NCBI GenBank assembly: GCA_965267355.1 | Contig: OZ253956.1 | Coordinates: 2,480,001 to 2,544,000 of the forward strand | Direction of reading: 5' to 3' | Origin: GCA-002793235 sp965267355 | GTDB lineage: Bacteria > Bacteroidota > Bacteroidia > Flavobacteriales_E > Vicingaceae | Length of the DNA stretch: 64,000 nt | In this document: positions 43,325-51,661 of the stretch, in pieces | Layout of the letters: every line of letters starts with the position of its first letter | How positions within the stretch are numbered: the first letter of the stretch is position 1 | Translations under genes and position numbers: made by a program | Notes under the pieces: model-generated | Database searches by the model: none | Told to the model about the DNA's origin: nothing | What the model saw: the letters and a program-made list of their open reading frames with translations, nothing else

Positions 43325-43663
43325 ATGAACAATTTAAAAAACAAAGTACAATTAATTGGAAACTTAGGCAATAACCCTGAGGTAATTAACTTAGATTCAG
43401 GAAAGAAATTAGCAAAATTTTCTATTGCAACTAATGAAACTTATCGTAATACACAAGGCGAACAAATTAAAGATACACAATGGCACAATGTAATTGCCTG
43501 GGGCAAAACTGCTGAAATAATTGAAAAGTACTTACAAAAAGGAAATGAAGTAGCTATTGAAGGCAAACTAGTTAATAGAAGTTACGATGATAAAGAAGGC
43601 AACAAACGTTACATTACCGAAGTTGTTGCTAATGAATTGTTAATGTTAGGTGGAAAGAAATAA
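43325..43663 (+). CDS. ssb: Short single-stranded DNA-binding protein (SSB) without C-terminal tail
   Basis: A 112-residue protein consisting only of the OB fold: NKVQLIGNLGNNPEV, KFSIATNETYRN, TQWHNVIAWGKTAEIIEKYLQKGNEVAIEGKL and RYITEVVANELLMLGGKK. The aromatic DNA-binding positions (W53, W59 region) are kept. The flexible linker and acidic tail (DDDIPF type) that recruit replication and repair partners are absent. It could be the only SSB, but a second full-length copy elsewhere is more likely. Bidirectional terminator follows. Divergent from the zinc-ribbon gene, with a phased-repeat array in between. Confidence 0.9.
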   Translation: MNNLKNKVQLIGNLGNNPEVINLDSGKKLAKFSIATNETYRNTQGEQIKDTQWHNVIAWGKTAEIIEKYLQKGNEVAIEGKLVNRSYDDKEGNKRYITEVVANELLMLGGKK

Positions 43664-43680
43664 CATCAGCTACTATCAAC

Positions 43681-43710
43681 AAAAAAGCCGTTCAGTTGAG
43701 CGGCTTTTTT
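43681..43710. terminator. Bidirectional terminator between ssb and Pmp3 lipoprotein gene
   Basis: AAAAAAGCCG and CGGCTTTTTT form the main stem, extended inward by TTCA/TGAG with one wobble pair. A and T runs on both sides suit termination from the two convergent genes. The sequence is nearly the same as the hairpin at 53628-53656. Confidence 0.88.
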
Positions 43711-43726
43711 GTTTACTTATATTTTT

Positions 43727-44341
43727 TTAGATTGACACGTCAGCAAAACAAACTAAAAATGCATAAATCATTCCTGGTATCCAAAACAAAAGAGTTAATA
43801 CTAAATCCAACCAAAAATTCCCTGTCACCCCATCTTCAAAAACTACTACAGCAACAGGAGGTAAGAATATACACAATATAACAAGTACTACATCGCTAGC
43901 TCTACTATTTGAAACACTACGAGAATTGTGGTAATTATTTAATTCAGCACTTTTCGTATTCATATCAAAATAATTAAAATCTCTATTATAGCTATTCCAT
44001 TCAGAATAATCTTTGGCATATGATTTCACTAAACTTAATTTTTCCATAGTTTCAGCTCCAAACTTAACTTCTTGTTCATAATTTACTTCAACAGAATTAG
44101 CTAAAACCTGAACATCTTCTTGAGTAGAAGCAGTAACTTCTTGCTTTTGTTCTGTTTGACCGTATGCTAAATTATTTTCTCTCTCCTCAATCTTATCTTC
44201 ATATTTAACATTTTTGCTTTTATACTTTTTCAGATATTTTCTTTTCGAAAATTGGCTTAACACATCATTATCAGAACTACATGATGTAAATACCATACTT
44301 AACATGAATAATGCTGTAAACGCAAACAATATTTTTTTCAT
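43727..44341 (-). CDS. Lipoprotein with C-terminal YqaE/Pmp3 membrane domain
   Basis: A 204-residue protein. An N-terminal lipobox (MVFTSC, Cys21) follows a normal signal peptide. A charged, helical region with a poly-basic start (SKRKYLKKYKSKNVKYEDK) covers about 30-130. Residues 148-204 are the Pmp3/YqaE two-helix module (VVLVILCIFLPPVAVVVFEDGVTGNFWLDLVLTLLFWIPGMIYAFLV), complete with its LPPxAV motif. Stand-alone Pmp3 proteins are about 55 residues and affect membrane potential and salt tolerance. Here the lipidated Cys would be held in the inner membrane by the extra helices. The combination recurs in Bacteroidota as I remember. Confidence 0.85.
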   Translation of the reverse strand: MKKILFAFTALFMLSMVFTSCSSDNDVLSQFSKRKYLKKYKSKNVKYEDKIEERENNLAYGQTEQKQEVTASTQEDVQVLANSVEVNYEQEVKFGAETMEKLSLVKSYAKDYSEWNSYNRDFNYFDMNTKSAELNNYHNSRSVSNSRASDVVLVILCIFLPPVAVVVFEDGVTGNFWLDLVLTLLFWIPGMIYAFLVCFADVSI

Positions 44342-44438
44342 CTTTTATTTTTTTAAAGTTTGCATAAATGTATCCGTTTAATCAACTAACCCCAAAACTT
44401 TAAGCAAGCAGTTATCAACAAAATTTACTTTAAAAAGC

Positions 44439-44446
44439 TACCTTTG
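44439..44446 (+). promoter_or_regulatory. Candidate -7 element for prfC
   Basis: TACCTTTG fits TAnnTTTG and ends 7 bases before the ATG, so the message would have almost no leader. Confidence 0.5.
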
Positions 44447-44453
44447 CAGCCTT

Positions 44454-46055
44454 ATGAGTTTAGAGCAAGAAATAGTTAAAAGAAGAACATTTGGAATTAT
44501 CTCTCACCCAGATGCTGGTAAAACAACATTAACCGAAAAATTGCTACTTTTTGGTGGTGCCATTCAAACTGCGGGAGCTGTAAAGTCTAATAAAATTAAG
44601 AAATCAGCTACTTCCGATTTTATGGAAATAGAAAAGCAAAGAGGTATCTCTGTTGCTACTTCGGTAATGGCTTTCAACTATAAAGACACTAAAATAAACA
44701 TACTAGATACTCCTGGTCATAAAGACTTTGCTGAAGATACCTATAGAACACTTACTGCTGTTGATAGTGTTATTATGGTTATTGATTGTGCAAACGGTGT
44801 GGAAGCTCAAACAAAAAAGTTAATGGAAGTATGTAGAATGCGTAACACTCCTGTTATTGTTTTCATTAATAAAATGGATCGTGAAGGACAAGACGCATTT
44901 GACTTGTTAGATGAAATTGAATCTGTATTGCAAATTAAAGTAAGACCGCTTAGTTGGCCTATAGGAATTGGTGCTACTTTTCAAGGGGTTTACAACATGT
45001 ATGAAAAACATCTGAACCTATTCGATATAAATAAAACTAAAATTGAACGCGATATTATTTCTATTACTGATTTAAACGATAAAGCTTTAGATGATCAGAT
45101 CGGGGAAACACCCGCTCAAAAATTAAGAGAAGATATAGAGCTTGTTGAAGGTGTTTATGATGAGTTTGATGTAGAAAAATACAAAAGCGGTGAATTAGCT
45201 CCTGTTTTCTTTGGTAGTGCTCTTAACAACTTTGGGGTTCAAGAACTTTTAGATACATTTATAGAAATTGCTCCTTTTCCAAAAAGCCGTGAAACAAACA
45301 CAAAATTGATAAATCCGACTGATCCAAAATTCAGCGGTTTTATCTTTAAAATACATGCTAATCTTGACCCTAAACATAGAGATAGAATTGCCTTTTTAAG
45401 AATTTGTTCAGGTAAATTTGAAAGAAATAAGTTCTATCAACACACAAGAATTGACAAGAAAATGAAATTTAGTAACCCTACTAGTTTTATGGCTCAAGAT
45501 AAAAGTGTTATTGATGAAGCATACCCAGGCGATGTAATTGGACTCTACGATTCGGGTAACTTTAAAATTGGTGACACACTTACCGAAGGTGAAATGATGG
45601 AGTTTCAGGGTATTCCGAGCTTTTCTCCTGAAATATTTAAGGAACTTATCAATAAAGATCCTATGAAATCAAAACAGTTGGAGAAGGGTATTCAACAGCT
45701 GACTGATGAAGGAGTTGCTCAATTATTTATTCAGCAGCCTGGTAATAGAAAAATTGTAGGTACAGTTGGTGAGTTACAGTTTGAAGTTATTCAATACCGA
45801 TTACAACATGAATATGGTGCGTCAGCTGAGTTTCAGCCAAAAAACTTTTACAAAGCTTGCTGGATGACAACTACTGATGAAAGTAAATTAGAAGATTTTA
45901 TTAGACGAAAGGCACAATACATTGCGAAAGATAAGGATGATAACTATGTATTTTTAGCACAAACAGCCTTTTTATTACAAAGTGCAGAAAGTGATTATCC
46001 AGAAATTACATTCCACACAACATCAGAATTTAAAAGAGCTAAAGATTTAGTTTAA
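44454..46055 (+). CDS. prfC: Peptide chain release factor 3 (RF3)
   Basis: A 533-residue translational GTPase that recycles RF1/RF2 after termination. G1 is HPDAGKTTLTEKLL (about 19-32), G3 is DTPGHKDFAEDTYR, G4 is NKMDR. The switch region DFMEIEKQRGISV and the C-terminal QFEVIQYRLQHEYGASAEF are typical of RF3, not EF-G. Length and motif order match the family. Its last 9 bases overlap the end of the convergent hydrolase gene. A -7-like element ends 7 bases before the ATG. Confidence 0.96.
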   Translation: MSLEQEIVKRRTFGIISHPDAGKTTLTEKLLLFGGAIQTAGAVKSNKIKKSATSDFMEIEKQRGISVATSVMAFNYKDTKINILDTPGHKDFAEDTYRTLTAVDSVIMVIDCANGVEAQTKKLMEVCRMRNTPVIVFINKMDREGQDAFDLLDEIESVLQIKVRPLSWPIGIGATFQGVYNMYEKHLNLFDINKTKIERDIISITDLNDKALDDQIGETPAQKLREDIELVEGVYDEFDVEKYKSGELAPVFFGSALNNFGVQELLDTFIEIAPFPKSRETNTKLINPTDPKFSGFIFKIHANLDPKHRDRIAFLRICSGKFERNKFYQHTRIDKKMKFSNPTSFMAQDKSVIDEAYPGDVIGLYDSGNFKIGDTLTEGEMMEFQGIPSFSPEIFKELINKDPMKSKQLEKGIQQLTDEGVAQLFIQQPGNRKIVGTVGELQFEVIQYRLQHEYGASAEFQPKNFYKACWMTTTDESKLEDFIRRKAQYIAKDKDDNYVFLAQTAFLLQSAESDYPEITFHTTSEFKRAKDLV

Positions 46056-46844
46056 AATTTTATCCAACTCTTCATGATACTTATGAAAAGTGTTCAGGTT
46101 ACTATGTGATCCCTCCTGAATAGTAATTAACTTTACATTATCTGATAACTTTTCTAATCTTTCAGCATGATTATAAGGTACGGTTTCATCTTCAGTGCCA
46201 TGAAATAGAAAAGTCGGTATATTTAAATCTGGCAGCAACCTGTCCGTTTTAAACTGATAATGTAGCAAAATAGAATTAGGTAAATAAGGATAATGGAATT
46301 TTGCCACCTCGTAAAAATTATAGTACGGAGTCTCTAAAATCAGCATCTTAGGGTGGTTTTCATGAGCTAATTTTGTTGCGATTCCTGTACCTAAAGAAGT
46401 ACCATATAAAATAATATCGCGTTCTTTATAATCATAAATCAACTTCTTGTAAATAAGTAAAGCATCGCTGTAAAGCATTTTTTCATTTTTGATACTTCCT
46501 GTACTTTTTCCAAAACCTCTATAATCATACATTAACACTTCATAACCTCTACTGGTAAAATCTACAGCTCTATTTCCCCAGCCTTCCAAACTACCAGCAT
46601 TGCCATGATGATAATAAATAATCCCTTTTGGATTTTCCACTTTAAAATGTAAAGCGCTTATAGTATTACCATCTTCTGTTTTAATACTTAGCTCTTCAAA
46701 ATCATCTTCAAAATTAAAATGGTATTTATCAGAAAGTTTTTCGGGATAAAAAATTAACTTTTCCTGAAATATATAAACCGCAATACCCAAACCAATCAAA
46801 ACAGCAGGAACAATAATTATAATATATAGCAGTACTTTTGGCAC
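46047..46844 (-). CDS. Membrane-anchored alpha/beta hydrolase (BEM46-like)
   Basis: A 265-residue hydrolase with one N-terminal membrane helix (about 5-25). The oxyanion-side motif HHGNAGSLEGW is at 79-89, the nucleophile elbow GTSLGTG gives S150, an acid is in HGTEDETVPYNHAE, and the catalytic His lies in EGSHSNL. The region LIFYPEKLSDKYHF after the helix is typical of the ABHD13/BEM46 group. The natural ester or amide substrate is unknown. It is divergent from the thioredoxin-like gene and convergent with prfC. Confidence 0.88.
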   Translation of the reverse strand: MPKVLLYIIIIVPAVLIGLGIAVYIFQEKLIFYPEKLSDKYHFNFEDDFEELSIKTEDGNTISALHFKVENPKGIIYYHHGNAGSLEGWGNRAVDFTSRGYEVLMYDYRGFGKSTGSIKNEKMLYSDALLIYKKLIYDYKERDIILYGTSLGTGIATKLAHENHPKMLILETPYYNFYEVAKFHYPYLPNSILLHYQFKTDRLLPDLNIPTFLFHGTEDETVPYNHAERLEKLSDNVKLITIQEGSHSNLNTFHKYHEELDKILN

Positions 46845-46896
46845 GTTAAATGTTTGTTAAAAAGCTCTAATTTAAAGTAAAGATAGAATATAATAT

Positions 46897-46904
46897 TAAC
46901 TTTG
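46897..46904 (+). promoter_or_regulatory. Candidate -7 element for thioredoxin-like protein gene
   Basis: TAACTTTG matches TAnnTTTG, 24 bases before the ATG at 46929. Confidence 0.5.
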
Positions 46905-46928
46905 AAGGAAAGTATAGTTATATAAATT

Positions 46929-48404
46929 ATGAAGAAATTATTAGCTGTAGTTATTACTCTTTTTGTTGGTTTATCAGCCTTTTCTCAAAAAGATGCTTTT
47001 AAAATTAAGATGAAGATAAAAGGGATGAAAAATGACCCTTGTTATCTGATTAATTATTTTGGTAAACAGCGTTACTATAAAGATACTGCTAACTTTAACA
47101 GTGATGGTATTGTTGTTTTTTCAGGCAAAGAACATTACCATGGAGGGATTTACGGTGTCTTTTCAAACGATAAATTACTTTTTGAGATTGTAGTTAATGA
47201 TGAGCCTTTAATTGATTTAGAGACTGACACAATTGATTATGTTGGTAACATGAAGGTGAAAAAATCCGAAGAAAATAAAGTCTTCTTTGAGCACTTAAAA
47301 TTGGTTACTCAAAAACAAAATGAATCTAAACCTTTACAAGAGAGGTACAATGCTAAAGACATTTCTGAAGAGGATAAAAAGAAAATTGGAGATCAACTTC
47401 AAAAAATCGGTAATGAAATAAATGATTTCAGATTAGAAGTAATTGAAAAATACCCAAATCTTTTTGTATCAGTTATTTTTAAAACTATGAAAGAGCCTAC
47501 TCCTCCAGAATATAAGGATGTTAAATCTGATTCCTTAAAAAGATATAAGAAATACATCTACTTAAAACAACACTATTTTGATGAGGTTGATTTTTCTGAT
47601 GGTAGAATTAACTATACTCCTCTTTATCATAATAAAATTGAAAAGTACTTTAAACAAATTGTAGTACCAAACCCTGATTCTATTGTAAAAGAAGTAGATA
47701 TGATTATCAATAAAGCTAAAGCGAATGATGAAATATTCAAGTACACTGTTCATTACCTTTTGAGTCATTATGAGCGTTCTAAGATTATGGGTATGGATGC
47801 CGTATTTGCCCATATTGGCTTAAATTACTACACACATGATTTAGCCTTCTGGGCAGATTCAGCTCAAGTTGAAAAAGTACAGGAGAGAGCAAGAAAAATT
47901 GCACCGCTTACTTTAGGCAAAACTGCTATTAATTTAAGCTTGTTAGATACTGCTGGCACAAAATGGGAAAAGCTTTATGAGGTTAGTAGTGAATATACTG
48001 TTCTAGTTTTTTGGGATCCTGATTGCGGACATTGTAAAAAGGAAATGCCTGCTCTAGCTCAATATATTGATTCGGTTAAAACCATATACGATATTCAGGT
48101 ATATGCCGTAAGTTCTAATCATAACAAAGAGTGGAAAAAGTTTATTAAAGATAACAATCTTGATTTTATTAATGTTGCTGTACCTATGGAAGTATATAAA
48201 GATCAGCAAAAAGCAACAGAGTATATCGTAAAAGGATATACTGATTTAAGAAGCTTAAATTATCATACCACTTATGATGTGTACAGTACACCTCAAATAT
48301 ATTTATTAGACAAGAAAAAGAAAATACTCGGTAAAAAACTCGATACTAAACTTATAAATGAAGTATTAGAGAAAGAAACTGCCAAGAAGAATAGAAAAAA
48401 ATAA
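46929..48404 (+). CDS. Exported TlpA-type thioredoxin protein with N-terminal DUF4369/DUF5106-like region
   Basis: A 491-residue protein with a signal peptide (1-19, SAFSQ). Residues about 24-120 resemble the beta-rich DUF4369 domain, 120-320 are helical (DUF5106-like), and 330-490 form a thioredoxin fold with the redox motif CGHC at 366-369 (VFWDPDCGHCKKEMPAL). It would act as a periplasmic thiol-disulfide oxidoreductase. This arrangement is common in Bacteroidota and its targets are unknown. A terminator follows, overlapping the promoter of the SCO gene. Confidence 0.88.
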   Translation: MKKLLAVVITLFVGLSAFSQKDAFKIKMKIKGMKNDPCYLINYFGKQRYYKDTANFNSDGIVVFSGKEHYHGGIYGVFSNDKLLFEIVVNDEPLIDLETDTIDYVGNMKVKKSEENKVFFEHLKLVTQKQNESKPLQERYNAKDISEEDKKKIGDQLQKIGNEINDFRLEVIEKYPNLFVSVIFKTMKEPTPPEYKDVKSDSLKRYKKYIYLKQHYFDEVDFSDGRINYTPLYHNKIEKYFKQIVVPNPDSIVKEVDMIINKAKANDEIFKYTVHYLLSHYERSKIMGMDAVFAHIGLNYYTHDLAFWADSAQVEKVQERARKIAPLTLGKTAINLSLLDTAGTKWEKLYEVSSEYTVLVFWDPDCGHCKKEMPALAQYIDSVKTIYDIQVYAVSSNHNKEWKKFIKDNNLDFINVAVPMEVYKDQQKATEYIVKGYTDLRSLNYHTTYDVYSTPQIYLLDKKKKILGKKLDTKLINEVLEKETAKKNRKK

Positions 48405-48408
48405 AAAC

Positions 48409-48437
48409 AAAACGCCTCAAAAATTTGGGGCGTTTTG
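48409..48437 (+). terminator. Intrinsic terminator overlapping the next promoter
   Basis: CAAAACGCCTC pairs with GGGGCGTTTTG (one wobble) around a 7-base loop, followed by a CTGTTCTTA tract. The right arm includes the TTTG that would serve as the -33 box of the following gene. Confidence 0.8.
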
Positions 48438-48454
48438 CTGTTCTTATACCTTTG
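48424..48454 (+). promoter_or_regulatory. Promoter of SCO gene (TTTG-N19-TACCTTTG)
   Basis: TTTG at 48424-48427 and TACCTTTG at 48447-48454, spaced by 19 bases, give a full match to the Bacteroidetes promoter. The start codon at 48468 lies 13 bases downstream, which rules out the longer in-frame TTG start at 48435. Confidence 0.65.
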
Positions 48455-48467
48455 CAAAAAAACTTGT

Positions 48468-49121
48468 ATGAAAAGATTTATCCCTGCGATAATTATTGCT
48501 GTAGTTGGAATCTCCGTTGCATACTATATGCTTTCTCGTCCAAAAAAATTAAAGGTGTATAATCCAATAGACATCAACCCTGACTTAGTTGATAAATCAT
48601 TACAAACCGTTGATAAATACCACAGAGTTGGCTCATTTAAACTAATTGACCAAGATGGCAATGAAACAACTGAGAACGATTTTAAAGGGAAAATATATGT
48701 TACTGATTTCTTTTTTGTTACCTGCCCCACTATATGCCCTAAAATGACTAAACAAATGAACAGAGTTTATAAAGCATACAAAGGGAATGATGACATTATG
48801 TTCTTATCTCATACGGTAATGCCTGAAGCTGATTCTGTGCCAGTATTAAAAGAATACGCTAACAAATTAGGAGTGAGTTTAAACAAATGGAAGTTTGTTA
48901 CTGGAGATAAAAAACACATTTATGATTTAGCTCGCAAAACCTATTTTGCAGCTGTAACTGAAGGTGATGGTGGCGAAAATGATTTTATTCATACTGAAAA
49001 TTTTGTGTTAGTAGACAAAGAAAAAAGATTACGTGGTTTTTATGATGGAACATCAAAAGAAGATGTTGACAGACTAATTAATGACATTTATGCGTTATTA
49101 TACGAGTACGGGGACAATTAA
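48468..49121 (+). CDS. SCO1/SenC family copper-binding protein
   Basis: A 217-residue membrane-anchored protein (helix about 5-22). The thioredoxin-like fold carries the SCO copper motif CPTIC (C86, C90) in DFFFVTCPTICPKMTKQM, and the conserved distal His lies in DFIHTENFVLVD. SCO proteins deliver copper to the CuA centre of cytochrome c oxidase or act as thiol reductases. The ATG at 48468 is preferred over an upstream TTG because the promoter lies between them. A small lipoprotein gene follows 13 bases later and is probably co-transcribed. Confidence 0.9.
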   Translation: MKRFIPAIIIAVVGISVAYYMLSRPKKLKVYNPIDINPDLVDKSLQTVDKYHRVGSFKLIDQDGNETTENDFKGKIYVTDFFFVTCPTICPKMTKQMNRVYKAYKGNDDIMFLSHTVMPEADSVPVLKEYANKLGVSLNKWKFVTGDKKHIYDLARKTYFAAVTEGDGGENDFIHTENFVLVDKEKRLRGFYDGTSKEDVDRLINDIYALLYEYGDN

Positions 49122-49134
49122 ATAAGAAAAAGGT

Positions 49135-49488
49135 ATGAGATTCATTAAAATTTTAACTTCTTGTCTAATTATTTTTAGCTTGGCTTTTACCAGCTGTAAA
49201 AGTAAATTAGATCAAAAAAGTATGTTTCATGGTAGAAGCAACAAAAACAAAAAGGGTGTATATAATACAGGTTTAAATCGTAAGAAACCTATAAGTGTAC
49301 AAATTGCTGAAGAACATGATAAATTGACTAAGCACGATGACAACCCAAAGAAAGCTGCACGAAAAGCAGAGAAGGAAATGGAGAAGAAAAAGCGTGCTTC
49401 ACAAAAGAAAAGAGCTAAAGCAAATAAGAAAATCAACCGAAAAAGAAAGATTAAAACCACTAAAGGTAAAACAGGAGGAGATACCTAA
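49135..49488 (+). CDS. Small lysine-rich lipoprotein
   Basis: A 117-residue protein with a signal peptide and lipobox FTSC (Cys21). The mature part is extremely basic, ending in long Lys/Arg/Ala tracts (KKAARKAEKEMEKKKRASQKK and further), probably helical near 70-105. It could bind polyanions such as lipopolysaccharide, nucleic acid or polyphosphate, but that is only an inference from charge. No known family. It lies 13 bases behind the SCO gene. Confidence 0.7.
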   Translation: MRFIKILTSCLIIFSLAFTSCKSKLDQKSMFHGRSNKNKKGVYNTGLNRKKPISVQIAEEHDKLTKHDDNPKKAARKAEKEMEKKKRASQKKRAKANKKINRKRKIKTTKGKTGGDT

Positions 49489-49490
49489 CC

Positions 49491-51536
49491 TTACTTAGGA
49501 TATTCAATCCTTACATGATAAATGTTCATTAGCTTTTTAATGAACATTTTTTTTATTTCTGCAATATCATTGAAGGTAATGTTGGTATTGATAAACTGAT
49601 TTTGATTGACCTGACTATCAATAATTCCCTCCACCAATTTAGTAATGGAATCGTTATCATATGTTTTTAAACTTCTTGAAGCTGCTTCTACTGAGTCTGC
49701 CATCATCAATACAGCAGTTTCTTTAGAGTAAGGAATTGGCCCAGGGTATTCAAATATACTTTCATCAATTTCTTCATCAGGGTTTTCATTTTTAAACATC
49801 CTTAAAAAGTAGAGTGTTTTAGTTGTTCCATGATGCGTTCTAATGAAATCTATAATTTGTTCTGGCAAGTTATTTTCCTTAGCCAATTCAATTCCCTTAA
49901 TAACATGACCAATGATAATATCCGCACTTTCCTCATAACCTAACTCATCATGAGGGTTAACACCAGTACTTTGGTTTTCAATAAAATAAGCTGGCGCATA
50001 CATTTTACCAATATCGTGATACAAAGCACCTGCTCTAACCAACAAGGGATTACCTCCTATTTTTTGAATAGCTTCTTCTGCCAAATTTGAAACCTGTAGT
50101 GAATGTTGAAATGTCCCTGGAGCTTTTAAATTAAGCTCTCTTAATAACTTGCTGTTTGTATCTGCTAATTCTAGCAGAGTAACATCTGATATATAACCAA
50201 ATGCTTTTTCTACAATGTAAATTAAAGGATACGTTAATAGTGTTAAAACAGCAGCAATAGCAAACCAACTAAATGCTTTAAAATCTATTTTATTAATATC
50301 AGCTTCTTGAATAAGCGAAAATCCAAAGTAAGAGACAGATATAACTACAAACATTATCAAAACTGTATAAAACAATTCTGCTCGTTTATTTACATTCAAC
50401 ACAGTAAATAAAGTAATAATGCCCGTTAAAGACTGTAATATGATAAACTCAAAGGGGTTAGGAACTAAAAAACTGATTAGATAAATGCTAGTAATAAAAA
50501 CAAAAAGAGCTAATCTATTACCAAAAAATGTTCTAATTAATAAAGGGATAATACAATAAGGAATTACATAAACACTAGTATTTTCAAACTGAAGTAAAGC
50601 CACAGTAAGAGCAAAAAAACCAACTATCAACAAGGTAATGAAAAATATATCTGAGTTACTGTTGAATACTACAGTATTAACATTTTTCAAGAAAATAAAA
50701 CACGAATACAAAAGAATTAACACTAGTATTGTCTGCCCTAACAACAACCAAATTGATTGTTGCTCCCCTCCTACTTTTGATTCGTATTCGGCCTTAAGTG
50801 ATTGAAGAATTGTATTTTTTTCATCAGACACGATTTCTCCTTTAGAGATAATCTTTTCTTGTTCATAAACTCCACCTTTTACAGGAGATAAATTTGCTAT
50901 CTGATTGGCTAATTCCTTATCTGATAATTCTTGATTGTATTTAACATTTTGAACTAACAGCGATTCAATGGCATCAATCAATAAGTTAGCATTATCGTTA
51001 ACATCATTATTGATCAACTGAACAGTATAATCATAAGCTGATTTAATAGTAAACATTCTTCCTAAAGGGATTTCTTCAACAACATTATTCTTCTTTACTA
51101 GCAAAATTTCATCATCAGGTGTTTTGTTCTCTAACTCATCAATCAACTCTATTATTCCCTTGTCATAAATAGAATCTAAACAGCTTTGCCCTAGCAACAA
51201 TAATTCATCTTTATTTTCTAAACTATCTGTAATAAAATCTTGTAATTTATCTTTTTGAATCTGTTCTATTCCTTCGTCAAGATTAAAATACAGCAATCTA
51301 TTTTCTTCAATGGTAGCTTTTTCCAGAGTTAATTCTTCCTCTGTTTTATTTATCGCAAAATCGAAAGGAGCTAACAAATCTTCATGCACCCATGGTTTAT
51401 TTTTTTGAAATTCATACTTAAACTTACCTTCTTTTGGAAGCAGATAAACCAAAAGTACAGCAGCACATAAAAACACAATGATTTTAAAAATTAAATCGTG
51501 TTTGTTTCTGATGTTATTTATAAAACCTTCTTTCAC
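49491..51536 (-). CDS. 7TM-HD domain phosphodiesterase (PgpH-like, probable c-di-AMP hydrolase)
   Basis: A 681-residue membrane protein. One membrane helix near 16-34 is followed by the 7TMR-HDED extracellular domain (about 50-270), seven membrane helices at about 278-460, and a cytoplasmic HD domain (about 480-665). The metal-binding HD pair is H507-D508 in RAGALYHDIGKM, preceded by GTFQHSLQVSNLAEEA and followed by HHGTTKT. This arrangement equals PgpH of Listeria, which degrades the second messenger c-di-AMP. In Bacteroidota it is common. It is divergent from the thiolase gene. Confidence 0.92.
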   Translation of the reverse strand: MKEGFINNIRNKHDLIFKIIVFLCAAVLLVYLLPKEGKFKYEFQKNKPWVHEDLLAPFDFAINKTEEELTLEKATIEENRLLYFNLDEGIEQIQKDKLQDFITDSLENKDELLLLGQSCLDSIYDKGIIELIDELENKTPDDEILLVKKNNVVEEIPLGRMFTIKSAYDYTVQLINNDVNDNANLLIDAIESLLVQNVKYNQELSDKELANQIANLSPVKGGVYEQEKIISKGEIVSDEKNTILQSLKAEYESKVGGEQQSIWLLLGQTILVLILLYSCFIFLKNVNTVVFNSNSDIFFITLLIVGFFALTVALLQFENTSVYVIPYCIIPLLIRTFFGNRLALFVFITSIYLISFLVPNPFEFIILQSLTGIITLFTVLNVNKRAELFYTVLIMFVVISVSYFGFSLIQEADINKIDFKAFSWFAIAAVLTLLTYPLIYIVEKAFGYISDVTLLELADTNSKLLRELNLKAPGTFQHSLQVSNLAEEAIQKIGGNPLLVRAGALYHDIGKMYAPAYFIENQSTGVNPHDELGYEESADIIIGHVIKGIELAKENNLPEQIIDFIRTHHGTTKTLYFLRMFKNENPDEEIDESIFEYPGPIPYSKETAVLMMADSVEAASRSLKTYDNDSITKLVEGIIDSQVNQNQFINTNITFNDIAEIKKMFIKKLMNIYHVRIEYPK

Positions 51537-51614
51537 ATTTTAGGTTATAGTGCAAGCAAAAATACATATTTGGACTTTAACTCCTGAAAGCCGATAATTT
51601 TAAAACATAATAGT

Positions 51615-51622
51615 TAACTTCG
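51615..51622 (+). promoter_or_regulatory. Weak -7-like element before thiolase gene
   Basis: TAACTTCG lies 39 bases before the ATG at 51662 and equals the octamer before the DUF2911 gene at 15300-15307. Confidence 0.3.
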
Positions 51623-51661
51623 TGGTCAAAATTTAGGTCTAAATAAAATCAAAATATAATC

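Noticed and set aside
48435..48467. TTG start for the SCO protein
   Set aside because: The promoter -7 box (48447-48454) lies inside the proposed extension, so the start must be at 48468.
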